A stretch of 64,000 bases of DNA from Thermococcus gorgonarius (GTDB lineage Archaea > Methanobacteriota_B > Thermococci > Thermococcales > Thermococcaceae), in NCBI RefSeq assembly GCF_002214385.1, contig NZ_CP014855.1, forward strand, positions 1,364,001-1,428,000. The letters are read 5' to 3'. The number at the start of each line of letters is the position of its first letter. Within the stretch, counting starts at the first letter, position 1. Positions 45,430 to 55,149 of the stretch are shown one piece after another. The notes under the pieces are model-generated. The model searched no databases, was not told the origin of the DNA, and was given only the letters and a program-made list of their open reading frames with translations. The position numbers and the translations under genes were made by a program.

Positions 45430-46893
45430 ATGGTTTCTAACAACGAAAGCGGAAAAGCCTATGACGTTGTTATTATTGGAGCCGGCCCGGCAGGTCTTTT
45501 TGCGGCCTACGAGCTCGCGGAAAGGAGCGATTTTAGAATTTTAGTTATCGACGAGGGCGGAGACGTTGACCAGAGGAAGTGTCCGATGTACGAGCTCGGC
45601 CACTGCATAGGCTGTCAGCCCTGCCACATAATGAGTGGTGTTGGAGGAGCAGGTGGGCTGAGCGACGGGACGATAAACCTCCGCCCCGACATCGGCGGCG
45701 ACCTGAGGGAACTCACTAACGACGAGAACTACGCCTGGCAGCTCGTCTGGGAAGTTGACCAGATTTTTCTGAGGCACAAAGCGCCAAGGAACCTCTTCAA
45801 GGGCGACCCTGAGCAGGTCCGCTACTGGGAGCAGAGGGCGGCACAGGCGGGAGTGAAGTTCATCCCAATAATTCAGCGCCACATCGGTTCCGACAGGACG
45901 CCTGAAGTCATAGGCGACATCAAGAGGCACCTTGAGGGCAAAGGCGTGAAATTCCTCTTCTGGACTAAAGCTTTGGAGTTCGGTCAGGGATGGGTTAAAG
46001 TTAAGCACGGAAAGGACGTCTTCAAGATTAAGGCCCGCTACATAATCGTCGCGCCCGGAAGGGGTGGAGCGGAGTGGTTCCACGACGTTGCCAAAAAGAT
46101 AGGCCTGAAAGCCAGACACGGGCCCATTGACGTCGGAGTTAGGGTTGAGGTTCCGGCCATAGTGATGGAGCCGATAACGAGCATAAACCACGACCCCAAG
46201 TTCCACATCTACACCGACACCTACGACGACTTCGTGAGAACCTTCTGCACCAACCCGAACGGCTTCGTCGTTGAGGAGCGCTACGACGGCTACGTTGGGG
46301 TGAACGGCCACTCGATGCACGGGAAGAAGAGCAACAACACCAACTTCGCCTTCCTGAGCAGGATAGAGCTGACGGAGCCCGTTGAGGATACAACCGCATA
46401 CGGCAGAAGCATAGCGCAACTGGCAACGACCATAGGCGGCGGAAAGCCCCTCATTCAGCGCCTCGGCGACCTGAGGAGGGGAAGGAGGAGCACGTGGGCG
46501 AGGATAAAGAGGAGTGACGTCGAACCCACTTTAAAGCACGTCACACCTGGCGATATAGCCATGTCCCTGCCACACCGCGTCGTCACCAACATCATAGAGG
46601 GTCTTGAGAAGCTCGACCGCGTTCTTCCGGGAGTTGCGAGCGACCACACACTTCTCTACGCCCCGGAAATCAAGTACTACGCGATGAAGGTTGAGGTTGA
46701 TGAGAACCTTGAGACGAGCATAGAGGGCATTTTTGCAGCGGGAGATGGCGCTGGGCTTAGTAGGGACATCGTTAACGCCGCCGCAACCGGCCTCTTGGCA
46801 GCGAGGGGAATACTCAAGAAGGAGGGCCTATACACCGAGAAGGACTTCAGAATGCCAGGGAACTGGAAGGAGAAAATTGAAAACATCAGTTAA
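45430..46893 (+). CDS. FAD-dependent oxidoreductase (COG2509-like) with a cysteine cluster
   Basis: 487 aa. The N-terminal dinucleotide motif is VVIIGAGPAGLFAAYELAE (about 13-31). After it comes CPMYELGHCIGCQPCH (about 55-70) with four cysteines, which could bind an iron-sulfur centre or zinc. The C-terminal FAD motif is GIFAAGDGAGLSRDIVNA. Family members are annotated only as FAD-dependent dehydrogenases, so the substrate is unknown. ATG with AAGGG upstream. Monocistronic, with a TATA-like TTTTTAAGG near 45392. Confidence 0.85.
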   Translation: MVSNNESGKAYDVVIIGAGPAGLFAAYELAERSDFRILVIDEGGDVDQRKCPMYELGHCIGCQPCHIMSGVGGAGGLSDGTINLRPDIGGDLRELTNDENYAWQLVWEVDQIFLRHKAPRNLFKGDPEQVRYWEQRAAQAGVKFIPIIQRHIGSDRTPEVIGDIKRHLEGKGVKFLFWTKALEFGQGWVKVKHGKDVFKIKARYIIVAPGRGGAEWFHDVAKKIGLKARHGPIDVGVRVEVPAIVMEPITSINHDPKFHIYTDTYDDFVRTFCTNPNGFVVEERYDGYVGVNGHSMHGKKSNNTNFAFLSRIELTEPVEDTTAYGRSIAQLATTIGGGKPLIQRLGDLRRGRRSTWARIKRSDVEPTLKHVTPGDIAMSLPHRVVTNIIEGLEKLDRVLPGVASDHTLLYAPEIKYYAMKVEVDENLETSIEGIFAAGDGAGLSRDIVNAAATGLLAARGILKKEGLYTEKDFRMPGNWKEKIENIS

Positions 46894-46936
46894 TTTTTTT
46901 AACTCCTTTTAACCGATATTTTTAGAGGGACTACGT

Positions 46937-47863
46937 ATGGGGGCAATCGCCAAGCTCTTTGGAATGGTGTTTTTGATATTCGTTCTCTGGCTGGGATATG
47001 TGGGCTATTCTATTAGTCAGGGTATCTCGGGCTTACATGCTCAGTGGGGACCAGTCAGCGAGGAGAGAACTTCGATAGAAATAACCGGCTCTTTTAAAAG
47101 ACCGCTCTACGCCCCAATATCGCTGAAAGACGCAGAAGTTATTTTCATGAACGAAAGTGTGGCTAAGCTAAGCAGAATGGAGTACTCACCCACCTCAACC
47201 GATTTCAAGAGCGAAATAGTGATATTCAACAGGGAAGTGGTGGACGCGATTCTCAAATACCTGGAAAACAACGAAAGTGGGGAGATAGTGGTAAAGATAG
47301 TTCCCGCTCTTTTTGGAGCACTCTCAACCGAAATTGAGACTTCAATTCCCTTTAGGGAGAAGATACTGGAGAGCATCCATCTGACTGCAGAGAGCCACGA
47401 GGTGGCTGGAATTCCGGGCGTCAAGACGCCAGAGCTAAGGGATACCCTGGTGAGGTACGACGGTAGGGAAGGAGACAAAGCAGTCTTCACCACGGTTCTG
47501 GTACTGTACAACCCAAACTCTTACCCGCTCCCACTGGTGAAAACCTCTTACAGGGTGTGGATCAACGGGATAGAAGCCGCCTACGGTGAAAGCGAGAGAA
47601 ACGTTGTTATTCCAGCGGGAGGAACCGTTGAACTGCCGGTCAAGACATACGTAAACCTGTCTTCACTACCAAAGGTATGGGCCCTGCACGTCAAAAATGG
47701 CGAAGAAAGCACCGTAAGGGCCAAACTCTACTTCAGAATCCAGATAAATCTGCCTCTGACAGGGAAGATAACCAAAGAGGTGGAACTAACCACCATTGAA
47801 AAGACCGTCAAAACCAACATCATGGATCAAATAAACTCCAAGCTTTCCGGGCTCAACACTTAA
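46937..47863 (+). CDS. Membrane-anchored LEA14/WHy-like protein
   Basis: 308 aa. One N-terminal helix (LFGMVFLIFVLWLGYVGYSI) and then two beta-domains. The second has VLYNPNSYPLPLVKTSYRVW and IPAGGTVELPVKT, the pattern of the WHy (LEA type 2) fold. WHy proteins are linked to stress but have no known enzyme activity. GAGGG precedes the ATG. Confidence 0.75.
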   Translation: MGAIAKLFGMVFLIFVLWLGYVGYSISQGISGLHAQWGPVSEERTSIEITGSFKRPLYAPISLKDAEVIFMNESVAKLSRMEYSPTSTDFKSEIVIFNREVVDAILKYLENNESGEIVVKIVPALFGALSTEIETSIPFREKILESIHLTAESHEVAGIPGVKTPELRDTLVRYDGREGDKAVFTTVLVLYNPNSYPLPLVKTSYRVWINGIEAAYGESERNVVIPAGGTVELPVKTYVNLSSLPKVWALHVKNGEESTVRAKLYFRIQINLPLTGKITKEVELTTIEKTVKTNIMDQINSKLSGLNT

Positions 47864-47898
47864 AAAGTACACCTCTTTTTTTCTTCTTGGTGAGACAC

Positions 47899-48426
47899 AT
47901 GGCAAAGCCAAACGTTCGTGAGATTCACGACTTTCTGAACGAGATGTGGGAAAGCATTTTCACGCTCAACGAAGAACTTAAGGCCGAGCTCCCGGGTGAA
48001 GGCTTCAAGGTCGAGGATGTTGAGGAGGTCTTCGGTGCTTACGTCTTCCTGGACGGCGAGTGGAGGCTCATGAAATACCCTCACCCGGCATTCGAGATAA
48101 AGCCTCAGATTGAAGTCGGCGCCACACCGGAAAGTTACTACTTCGTCGTTGCTGTTCCGAAGGAGAAGGTGAGCGAGAACTTCGTCGGGCTGTTCATCGA
48201 AATCTTTCCTCGGAGCTTCATCTATGGTGCAGAGGACTTTCTGAACGACGTCTACAACTGGAGGCGCGACGGAAGGGTCTCCCCCACTGAGGTTCTTGAG
48301 AAGATCTCCCGGAGCGACGAGAAGGTCTTCCAGTTCGAGGCCAACTTCGGCTCCGCGAAGGCCCTGAAGCAAGGGGTAAAGAGGCTCATAGAGCTTGGAA
48401 AGCGCTTTGAAATCTTCGATCTCTGA
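47899..48426 (+). CDS. Conserved Thermococcales protein (DUF3201-like)
   Basis: 175 aa, soluble, acidic, no membrane segment. The sequence (FLDGEWRLMKYPHPAFEIKP, FIEIFPRSFIYGAEDFL) reminds me of the Pyrococcus family DUF3201, of unknown role. GGTGA is five bases before the ATG at 47899, so the upstream TTG is not used. Eleven bases before the methyltransferase start, likely cotranscribed with it. Confidence 0.72.
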   Translation: MAKPNVREIHDFLNEMWESIFTLNEELKAELPGEGFKVEDVEEVFGAYVFLDGEWRLMKYPHPAFEIKPQIEVGATPESYYFVVAVPKEKVSENFVGLFIEIFPRSFIYGAEDFLNDVYNWRRDGRVSPTEVLEKISRSDEKVFQFEANFGSAKALKQGVKRLIELGKRFEIFDL

Positions 48427-48437
48427 GGTGTTCCCAC

Positions 48438-49589
48438 GTGAGCTACGAGGAAGCCTTTCCCCAGGAGCTGAGAGAATACTATAAGAAGCTCTTCGGGAGT
48501 GAAGCCGAGGAGATAATGGCCTCCCTCAGAACTCCAGTGGAAAAGTACTACATAAGGGTGAACACACTCAAAACGAGTCGCTCCAAACTAATTAGCATCC
48601 TGAAAAAAGAAGGCCTCAGGCCAAAGAGGAGCCCCTACCTCAAGGAGGGCATCTACTTCGAGAGGGAGGGGCCCAATTTCGATGACGACTACGATCCTGG
48701 TCTCAAAAAAGTCGTTGCCAATAAGTTTGCGGCGGAGAGCGTTTACCAGGGGGCGATGCTCTACGCACCTGGGGTTCTGAAGGCAGACAAGGACATAAAA
48801 CCCGGTGACGAGGTGGAGATAAGGGATCCAAGGGGCCTTTTAGTTGGAATTGGAATCGCCAGGATGAGCGCCAAGGAGATGGTGGCCTCAACGAGGGGCT
48901 TAGCTGTCGAGGTCACACTCCCCAAGTTCAAGCTACCCAGCCTTAGCGAGCTGGAGTCCTTCAGGGAGGGCCTATTTTACGCTCAAAGTCTGCCTTCGAT
49001 GGTAACCGCGAGAGTTCTTGAGCCGAACGAGGAAGACTTGGTTATAGATATGGCCGCCGCTCCCGGCGGAAAGACCAGCCACATAGCCCAGCTCATGCAG
49101 AACAGGGGAGAGATAATAGCAATCGACAAATCGAGGAACAGACTGAGAAAGATGGAGGAAGAGTTAAAGAGACTTGGGGTTAAAAACGTTAAGTTGCTCC
49201 ACATGGATTCCAGGAAGCTTCCCGAGCTGGGAATAAAGGCAGATAAGATCCTCCTCGATGCACCGTGCACGGCACTGGGCATAAGGCCCAAGCTCTGGGA
49301 GAGCAGAACGCCGAAGGACATAGAGGCCACGGCCAGGTATCAAAGAGCCTTCATCTGGGCAGCCATAAAATCCCTGAGGAAGGACGGAGTTCTGGTTTAC
49401 TCAACGTGCACGATCAGCTACGAGGAGAACGAAGCAAACGTGAAGTTCATGCTTGAAAAAGGATTAAAGCTCGAGGAGCAGCCGATATTCATTGCTTCAC
49501 AGGGGATTGGAATCGAAGAAGTCCAGAGGTTCTACCCCAACAGGCACATGACGCAGGGCTTCTTCATAGCGCGGCTGAGGAAGGTGTGA
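48438..49589 (+). CDS. tRNA/rRNA m5C methyltransferase, NSUN6-like with PUA domain
   Basis: 383 aa. An N-terminal NOL1/NOP2/Sun part (YYIRVNTLKTSR) is followed by a PUA domain at about 100-165 (APGVLKADKDIKPGDEVEIR). The Rossmann methyltransferase has DMAAAPGGKTSHIAQL, motif IV DAPCTALG and motif VI YSTCTIS, each with its catalytic cysteine. A PUA in this place is typical of NSUN6, whose archaeal relatives act on C72 of tRNAs; the target is inferred. GTG start at 48438 with GAGGTG upstream. Confidence 0.9.
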   Translation: MSYEEAFPQELREYYKKLFGSEAEEIMASLRTPVEKYYIRVNTLKTSRSKLISILKKEGLRPKRSPYLKEGIYFEREGPNFDDDYDPGLKKVVANKFAAESVYQGAMLYAPGVLKADKDIKPGDEVEIRDPRGLLVGIGIARMSAKEMVASTRGLAVEVTLPKFKLPSLSELESFREGLFYAQSLPSMVTARVLEPNEEDLVIDMAAAPGGKTSHIAQLMQNRGEIIAIDKSRNRLRKMEEELKRLGVKNVKLLHMDSRKLPELGIKADKILLDAPCTALGIRPKLWESRTPKDIEATARYQRAFIWAAIKSLRKDGVLVYSTCTISYEENEANVKFMLEKGLKLEEQPIFIASQGIGIEEVQRFYPNRHMTQGFFIARLRKV

Positions 49590-49592
49590 AGG

Positions 49593-50648
49593 ATGGAGTG
49601 GAAAAAAGCGCTGCCCTTCCTCGCTGGCTTTGCGGTAATACTGGCCCTCATCTGGTGGGCCGGAACCGAGGACGTGCTCACAATACTCAGTAGAGCCAGC
49701 CTAACATGGCTGGGAGTAGCTCTGCTTGCCTATCTGGGAGGTATAATAACCTGGGCCCTGAGATGGCATGTTCTGCTCGAGGGGGTCGATGTTAAAGCCA
49801 GATTTAGGGACACTTTTGCAGCACTGTTTGTAGGAATACTCTTCAACAACATAACCCCTGGTGCCAGGGGCGGGGGGGAAGCCCTCAGAACCTACTACCT
49901 TGCAAAGAGAACAGGATCATCATACGGACAAATACTCGCGAGTGTTACGGCAGATAGAATCCTAGATCTAATCCCCGTCATGGTTATGATGCTTCTCTCA
50001 ATGTTCTACGCTTACTGGGGAGGAGTCTACTCTCTCTTCACCCTGCTTCTTCTCCTCAACATTATCCTTATTTCCATTACAGGGCTCGCAACCGTCGTAA
50101 TAGCCAGCGAGAGGAGAATGAGAAAGATTGTGTTTGGGCTTTTCAGGTTACTGGTAAGGATAATGCCCTCGAGGGTGTTAAAGTATGAGGAAAAATTCAG
50201 CCAGCTCGTTGACACAAACATACCTCACTTCACGAACAGCCTGAGAACTGTATCAAAGGACAAAAAAACGTTCACAGTGGCCCTAGGATATTCATTTCTC
50301 ACGTGGTTCTTTGTAATCCTCAGGAACTATCTCGTCTTTATAAGCTTGGGCTACTGGGTGAGTTTCACCGATGTGATGATAGTGCAGATGATAGGGACTG
50401 CAGTCGGACTAATAAGCATCATACCTGGAGGTGCCGGATTGATAGAAGCGGTCACCGCGGGATCCTTTGTCCTCCTGGGGATAACAAGGGAAATGGCAGT
50501 AACTGCAAGCATTTTGGATAGAATAATCTCGTTCTGGCTTCCATTGATTGTTGGAATTATCCTCGTTGCAAAGTTTGGTTTAAAGCCTAAAACCGCCTCT
50601 TTAGGCGGAGAGGATACTTCGGATAAATCTCGTGAGAAAAACGAATGA
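49593..50648 (+). CDS. Flippase-like membrane protein (UPF0104 / AglD-type)
   Basis: 351 aa with about eight membrane segments. The landmarks are [19 protein letters not shown] (about 87-105) and [22 protein letters not shown], typical of the lysylphosphatidylglycerol-synthase transmembrane family, whose archaeal members are linked to lipid or glycan transfer. ATG with GGTG upstream, four bases after the methyltransferase stop. Its last 62 bases overlap the convergent NAD kinase gene. Confidence 0.87.
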   Translation: MEWKKALPFLAGFAVILALIWWAGTEDVLTILSRASLTWLGVALLAYLGGIITWALRWHVLLEGVDVKARFRDTFAALFVGILFNNITPGARGGGEALRTYYLAKRTGSSYGQILASVTADRILDLIPVMVMMLLSMFYAYWGGVYSLFTLLLLLNIILISITGLATVVIASERRMRKIVFGLFRLLVRIMPSRVLKYEEKFSQLVDTNIPHFTNSLRTVSKDKKTFTVALGYSFLTWFFVILRNYLVFISLGYWVSFTDVMIVQMIGTAVGLISIIPGGAGLIEAVTAGSFVLLGITREMAVTASILDRIISFWLPLIVGIILVAKFGLKPKTASLGGEDTSDKSREKNE

Positions 50649-51423
50649 ATTTCGTCTTTCTAGGGGATTTTCTTATTTTTATCTCGGCTTCCGGCTCAAG
50701 CCTCGTGTAGAACTGTCCGTCCACCGAGAGGATAAGCTCCCTCTCTGGCGGGAGAGAAATTACCTCAATTTCACTCGTCGAGGGAACAACCATTGGCCTG
50801 GAACCTAGTGCTATCGGGTTCAGAGGGGTTATCACAAAAAGCTCCAGCCGGGGATCAACGAACGGTCCACCTGCAGAGAGGGAATAACCCGTCGATCCAG
50901 TTGGGGTCGCTATTATAATTCCATCTGACCGGAGCTCATCGGCCAGACCACCATCCACATAGTATTTGAGGTGCACTATCTTGCCCGGAACTCCAGTAAG
51001 TATGGCGTCCTCATTAAGGGCATCCGGGATAATGTTTTCCCCGTTTATGTACGTCCTCAGCTTCATCCTCTCATCGATGTAGTATTCTCCCTCAAGAAAC
51101 CTGCTGAGGGCAAAAAAGGTCTCGTGGGGCTCAACCTCCGTAAGAAAACCCAGAGTACCCATGTTGATGCTGAGTATCGGGAAATCCCTCTTTGTCTTGT
51201 GCTCCACTCTAAGTATCGTACCGTCTCCGCCTATTACGATTATTACGTCCACGTCGAACTCTTCGAGCGGAAGAACACCTCCCGGGTCAAACTGAGGAAG
51301 GTTCTGGTACGTTTCTGAATCAACTACCACATCGTACCCGCTAATCCGGAGGAAGTCGTACACCCTGTAGGCGAGTTTTAAGGCTTCTTCTTTGTCCCTA
51401 CGGGCAACTATCCCGAACTTCAT
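50587..51423 (-). CDS. nadK: NAD kinase
   Basis: Makes NADP from NAD, 278 aa. [15 protein letters not shown] (GGDGT, about 62-76), [19 protein letters not shown]-type region ([11 protein letters not shown]) and [15 protein letters not shown], all family signatures. GGGGG precedes the ATG. The 3' end is antisense to the flippase-like gene. Confidence 0.93.
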   Translation of the reverse strand: MKFGIVARRDKEEALKLAYRVYDFLRISGYDVVVDSETYQNLPQFDPGGVLPLEEFDVDVIIVIGGDGTILRVEHKTKRDFPILSINMGTLGFLTEVEPHETFFALSRFLEGEYYIDERMKLRTYINGENIIPDALNEDAILTGVPGKIVHLKYYVDGGLADELRSDGIIIATPTGSTGYSLSAGGPFVDPRLELFVITPLNPIALGSRPMVVPSTSEIEVISLPPERELILSVDGQFYTRLEPEAEIKIRKSPRKTKFIRFSHEIYPKYPLRLKRRF

Positions 51424-51537
51424 GGAACCCCCTTAAAAGAAGTTGTCCCAAACACCTTTAAGGCTTTTGGAAGCAGTTAGAACGAAAATTCAAACAAACC
51501 ATCGGGGGATATCCATCCCAAAAAGGGAGGTGAAAGT

Positions 51538-52863
51538 ATGGCCGAGCTGTCTTTCTTCTTCTACCCGAGAAGCGTTGCCGTTTTTGGATCATTTAAAAGA
51601 GGGGCCATAGCCTACGAAATCCTGAGGAACATCGTTGAGGGTGAGTTCACCGGGAAGATTCTACCGATAAATCCAAAGGGGGGAACTGTAGAAGTCAACG
51701 GAAAAACCTTCCGGATAAAACCAAAGCTCAACGAGCCTGTTGATGTTGCAATAATAGCGATTCCGGCAAAGATAGTTCCGGCTCTAATCGATGAGATAGG
51801 ACCGCTCATCAAGGGTGCCGTCGTCATAAGTGCGGGCTTTTCTGAGGTTGGAAACGTTGAGCTGGAGCGCGAGCTTGTTGAAAAGGCGAAAAAACATGGC
51901 ATCAGAATAATAGGTCCCAACTGCGCCGGCATCTTCGGCGTCCACGGAAAGTTCTTCGGCTCCTTCGAAGTCCGCGTGAAGCCGGGCGGTTTGGCGCTAA
52001 TCAGCCAGAGCGGGGCCTTCGGAGGAGCGGCTTTAGCTATGGGCAACGATGAGGGTATAGGATTCTCGGCCTTCGTTTCCTATGGAAACGCCGCTGACCT
52101 CAACGAGAGCGACTTCCTTGAGTACTTCGCCGATGACGAGAACACCAAAGCCATAGCCCTCTACATCGAGGGCGTTAAGGACGGAAGGCGCTTCATGAAA
52201 GCGCTCCGCTACGCGGCAAGCAAAAAGCCCGTCATAGTACTCAAGGCCGGAAAGAGCGCGAGCGGTGCCAAGGCAGCCGCCAGCCACACGGGTTCGCTGG
52301 CTGGAAGCTATGAAATCTACCGCGCGGCCTTCAAACAGGCCGGTGCCATAGAGGTCGATGAGATGGAGGAGCTCTTTGATGCCGCCAAAGCCTTCGAGAT
52401 GTATCCAAAAGCAGGGAAGAGGGTGGCAGTGATAACCAACTCCGGCGGGCCGGGCGTTTTAGCAACGGATAAACTGGAAAAGCTCGGCCTTGAGATGGCT
52501 AAGCTTAACGAGGAAACCGTGCAAAAGCTTCGCTCCTTCCTGCCGCCCCAGTGCTCCGTCAGGAACCCCATCGACCTCATAGCGGATGCAGACTACGAAA
52601 GGTACAAGAGAACCATCGAGACGGTTTGCAGGGATGAAAACGTTGACTCGCTTCTCGTGATCTGCGTGCCACCGATCTTCATCCCGAGCGAGGAGATAGC
52701 CAGGGCAGTAATTGAAGCCGAGTGTGACAAGCCTTTGATTGTGAACTTCATGGCTGGAGAGCTCGTTAGAGAAGGGGTTAAGCTGCTGGAAGAAAAAGGA
52801 ATAAAGAACTTCCCAACACCAGAGAGGGCAGCAAAGGCCCTGAAATGGCTCTCACTCCGATGA
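51538..52863 (+). CDS. ADP-forming acyl-CoA synthetase, alpha subunit
   Basis: Part of the energy-conserving enzyme that turns acyl-CoA + ADP + Pi into acid + ATP in peptide and sugar fermentation. 441 aa: the CoA-binding domain begins FYPRSVAVFGSFKRGAIAYE, the ligase domain has LISQSGAFGGA, and the phosphohistidine lies in AASHTGSLAGS (His about 249). Several alpha paralogues exist in Thermococcus with different acid specificity; which this is cannot be told. No beta subunit adjoins it. GGAGGTG before ATG. Confidence 0.9.
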   Translation: MAELSFFFYPRSVAVFGSFKRGAIAYEILRNIVEGEFTGKILPINPKGGTVEVNGKTFRIKPKLNEPVDVAIIAIPAKIVPALIDEIGPLIKGAVVISAGFSEVGNVELERELVEKAKKHGIRIIGPNCAGIFGVHGKFFGSFEVRVKPGGLALISQSGAFGGAALAMGNDEGIGFSAFVSYGNAADLNESDFLEYFADDENTKAIALYIEGVKDGRRFMKALRYAASKKPVIVLKAGKSASGAKAAASHTGSLAGSYEIYRAAFKQAGAIEVDEMEELFDAAKAFEMYPKAGKRVAVITNSGGPGVLATDKLEKLGLEMAKLNEETVQKLRSFLPPQCSVRNPIDLIADADYERYKRTIETVCRDENVDSLLVICVPPIFIPSEEIARAVIEAECDKPLIVNFMAGELVREGVKLLEEKGIKNFPTPERAAKALKWLSLR

Positions 52864-53538
52864 TTTTTTCCTCTCGAATATCTCTTTGATGCTGTCGAGG
52901 ACTCCAGTCTTGGCGAAGATTATGAGCGAACCCCTGTCCGGGAGCCTGGTGTCACCGGAGGGAATTATCAGGGAGCCCTTTTTGTCGTAGATGGCAACTA
53001 TCAGAGAGTCCTTCGGAAGATTCAGTTCTTTAACGGACTTTCCAGCAACCCAGCTCTCGGGAGTTATCTCAAACCTGACTATCTCAGCCCCTTCCTTCGG
53101 GAAGAGCACCCTGTCAAAGCCAGGGCTCGTTATGCTCCTCGAGATGTACTCAGCCGCTATCTCCTCCGGGGAGATTATAAAGTTGAAGTACTTCTTCAAA
53201 TCCTGAACCTGCTCGAATATCCTCTTGTTCTTTGGGTTGCTAACCCTGAGCGCAGTGTATATCTCAGGGTTCAGGTTCTTTGCCAAAATGCAGGCCAGTA
53301 TGTTTGCATCATCCTTCCCGGTCAAGGCCGCGAAGGCATCCGCCTGCTTTATGTTCGCATCTTCGAGGGTTTTTGGATCGGTGGCGTCTCCTTCAATGAC
53401 GAGGCCGTTTATAAGAAGGGAAAGCTCCTGAGCCCTCTCGCTGTTCTGCTCTATCACGGTAACATCGTGTCCCTCACTCTCCAATAGCTTGGCAACCAGG
53501 TATCCAACCCTACCGGCACCCATTATGACCACGAACAT
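52852..53538 (-). CDS. TrkA-type NAD-binding potassium uptake protein
   Basis: 228 aa. TrkA-N domain starting MFVVIMGAGRVGYLVAKLLE with GxGxxG, then acidic E at strand 2, and a TrkA-C domain from about 140 (EIVRFEITPESWVAGKSV). These RCK proteins gate Trk/Ktr channels or act on antiporters; no channel gene is adjacent. ATG at 53538 behind GGTGG. It overlaps the acyl-CoA synthetase gene end by 12 bases. Confidence 0.9.
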   Translation of the reverse strand: MFVVIMGAGRVGYLVAKLLESEGHDVTVIEQNSERAQELSLLINGLVIEGDATDPKTLEDANIKQADAFAALTGKDDANILACILAKNLNPEIYTALRVSNPKNKRIFEQVQDLKKYFNFIISPEEIAAEYISRSITSPGFDRVLFPKEGAEIVRFEITPESWVAGKSVKELNLPKDSLIVAIYDKKGSLIIPSGDTRLPDRGSLIIFAKTGVLDSIKEIFERKKSSE

Positions 53539-53574
53539 CCCTACCACCTACCGAGTATTGTAAAAAGAAAAAAA

Positions 53575-55149
53575 TCACTCGAGCGAGAGCAGGTACTTGG
53601 CCATCTCAGCGTAGGCTGGCCTTGTTATGAGGACGCCTATGAGGACACCCAGTATCGTCGTAACGGCAAATCCCTTCAAAGTTCCAACGAAGTAAACCAG
53701 GAGAAAGCTCATTGCAACTATTGTGGTTGTCGCCGAGGCCAGTATTACAAAGAAGGCCCTGGCCATTCTCCTTAGGAGACCCATTCTCCTGCTCACTCCT
53801 CTAGCGCTCGACCCGCCGAGGAGTTCATCCGTTATGACTATCTGCTGATCGACGCCGGTACCTATGGCCGCTATGATACCCGCTATACTTGGCAGATCCA
53901 AGTTCCAGTGGATAAGGGACGCCATGCCGAGGATTATGATAACCTCAAAGAGACTCGTGCTGGCAACGGGAATAGCTATTTTCCATCTCCTGTAGTGGAA
54001 GTATATCACCAGGAGAACCGCTATTAAAGCCCCAAGTCCCGCTATGAGGGCCTGCTTCTTAAAGCTGGATCCAAGGGTGGGTGAGATGTACTCCTCGCTT
54101 ATAACCCTGAGCTTGGTCGGAAGCGAACCGCTCCTCAGGACGCTGTATATTCTCTTAGCTTCCTGGAGGGCTTCCTCCTTAGTTGCGGCTCCTCCTGTGA
54201 GCTGGAAGCTATTGCTATCACCCATCACTACCTCTTCACTCAGGACGTAAGGCCCGTATAAGTGCAGTATTCTGGCGACAAAGCCTTTCAGGTCTTCACC
54301 CTGCTGTGGTACGTAATAGGAAACACGAACGTTCACGTTGGACCGAAGAACCTCGTTCTTGATCTGAGTGTACAACTCCTCTGGAAGATCCGCCACGATT
54401 ATCTTGTCCTTACCTAAGGACGTGGCGTTCTTCACGAGCTCTTCAGCACTCTGATTCTCGTATTTGACCACGGTAATGTTGAAGGCCTCACTGATCCTCT
54501 GGATAAGGGGCTTGGGAGTCCCGGATGCCGGTTCACCCAAAAAGTCCTGCATCGTGTTATAAACTTCGTCCGAAACAACGATCAGAGAGTTGACAGGGGG
54601 ATCCAGGAAAATATCAACAGGCCAGCCGACCTTTCCCTTTTTCAACTCGTTGAACTTTTTCAGAGAGTCTCCAGAGAGGGTAAAGCCAACGTACCAGCGG
54701 GGGGCAGGGCTCCTAAGGTCAAGGCCGTAGTTGCTTGAGTAAACTGTGACATCACCGCCTGTTGCAAAAACAACACCGTCCAGCTCCATGTAGAGGACAC
54801 CCTGGCTTTCAATCAGGGCCTTTATACTCTTAGCCTCGTCCAGGGTTACGTTGGCAACCTTAACAACGAAGAGAGTTTCTCCGGTCTCCGGATCGTGCTG
54901 GGTCTCAATGGAGATGTCCTTTAGACCAAAGGTGTTAAGCCTGTTCTGGAGAGATGAAGTTACTCCATCGACTTCATCCCCGCTGAGAGGTCTATCTGGC
55001 TTGGCAATTAGGGCAACACCGCCCCCAATGTCTATTCCATAAGTGAGGCCGTTCACGGCTATTGCCGCTATCGAACCGATTAGGAAGAGTATGAGCAGGA
55101 GAACCCTCCAGTTGAGCAGGAGGGCTTTGATGCCTCTTCTTTTAGCCAT
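53575..55149 (-). CDS. secD: Protein-export membrane protein SecD
   Basis: 524 aa, RND-like. First helix about 12-34, then NGLTYGIDIGGGVALIAKP (the conserved D-x-GGG element), a large external P1 domain and five C-terminal helices with SIAGIIAAIGTGVDQQIVI. It helps drive late export through SecYE with SecF. Its ATG overlaps the secF stop by one base. Confidence 0.94.
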   Translation of the reverse strand: MAKRRGIKALLLNWRVLLLILFLIGSIAAIAVNGLTYGIDIGGGVALIAKPDRPLSGDEVDGVTSSLQNRLNTFGLKDISIETQHDPETGETLFVVKVANVTLDEAKSIKALIESQGVLYMELDGVVFATGGDVTVYSSNYGLDLRSPAPRWYVGFTLSGDSLKKFNELKKGKVGWPVDIFLDPPVNSLIVVSDEVYNTMQDFLGEPASGTPKPLIQRISEAFNITVVKYENQSAEELVKNATSLGKDKIIVADLPEELYTQIKNEVLRSNVNVRVSYYVPQQGEDLKGFVARILHLYGPYVLSEEVVMGDSNSFQLTGGAATKEEALQEAKRIYSVLRSGSLPTKLRVISEEYISPTLGSSFKKQALIAGLGALIAVLLVIYFHYRRWKIAIPVASTSLFEVIIILGMASLIHWNLDLPSIAGIIAAIGTGVDQQIVITDELLGGSSARGVSRRMGLLRRMARAFFVILASATTTIVAMSFLLVYFVGTLKGFAVTTILGVLIGVLITRPAYAEMAKYLLSLE

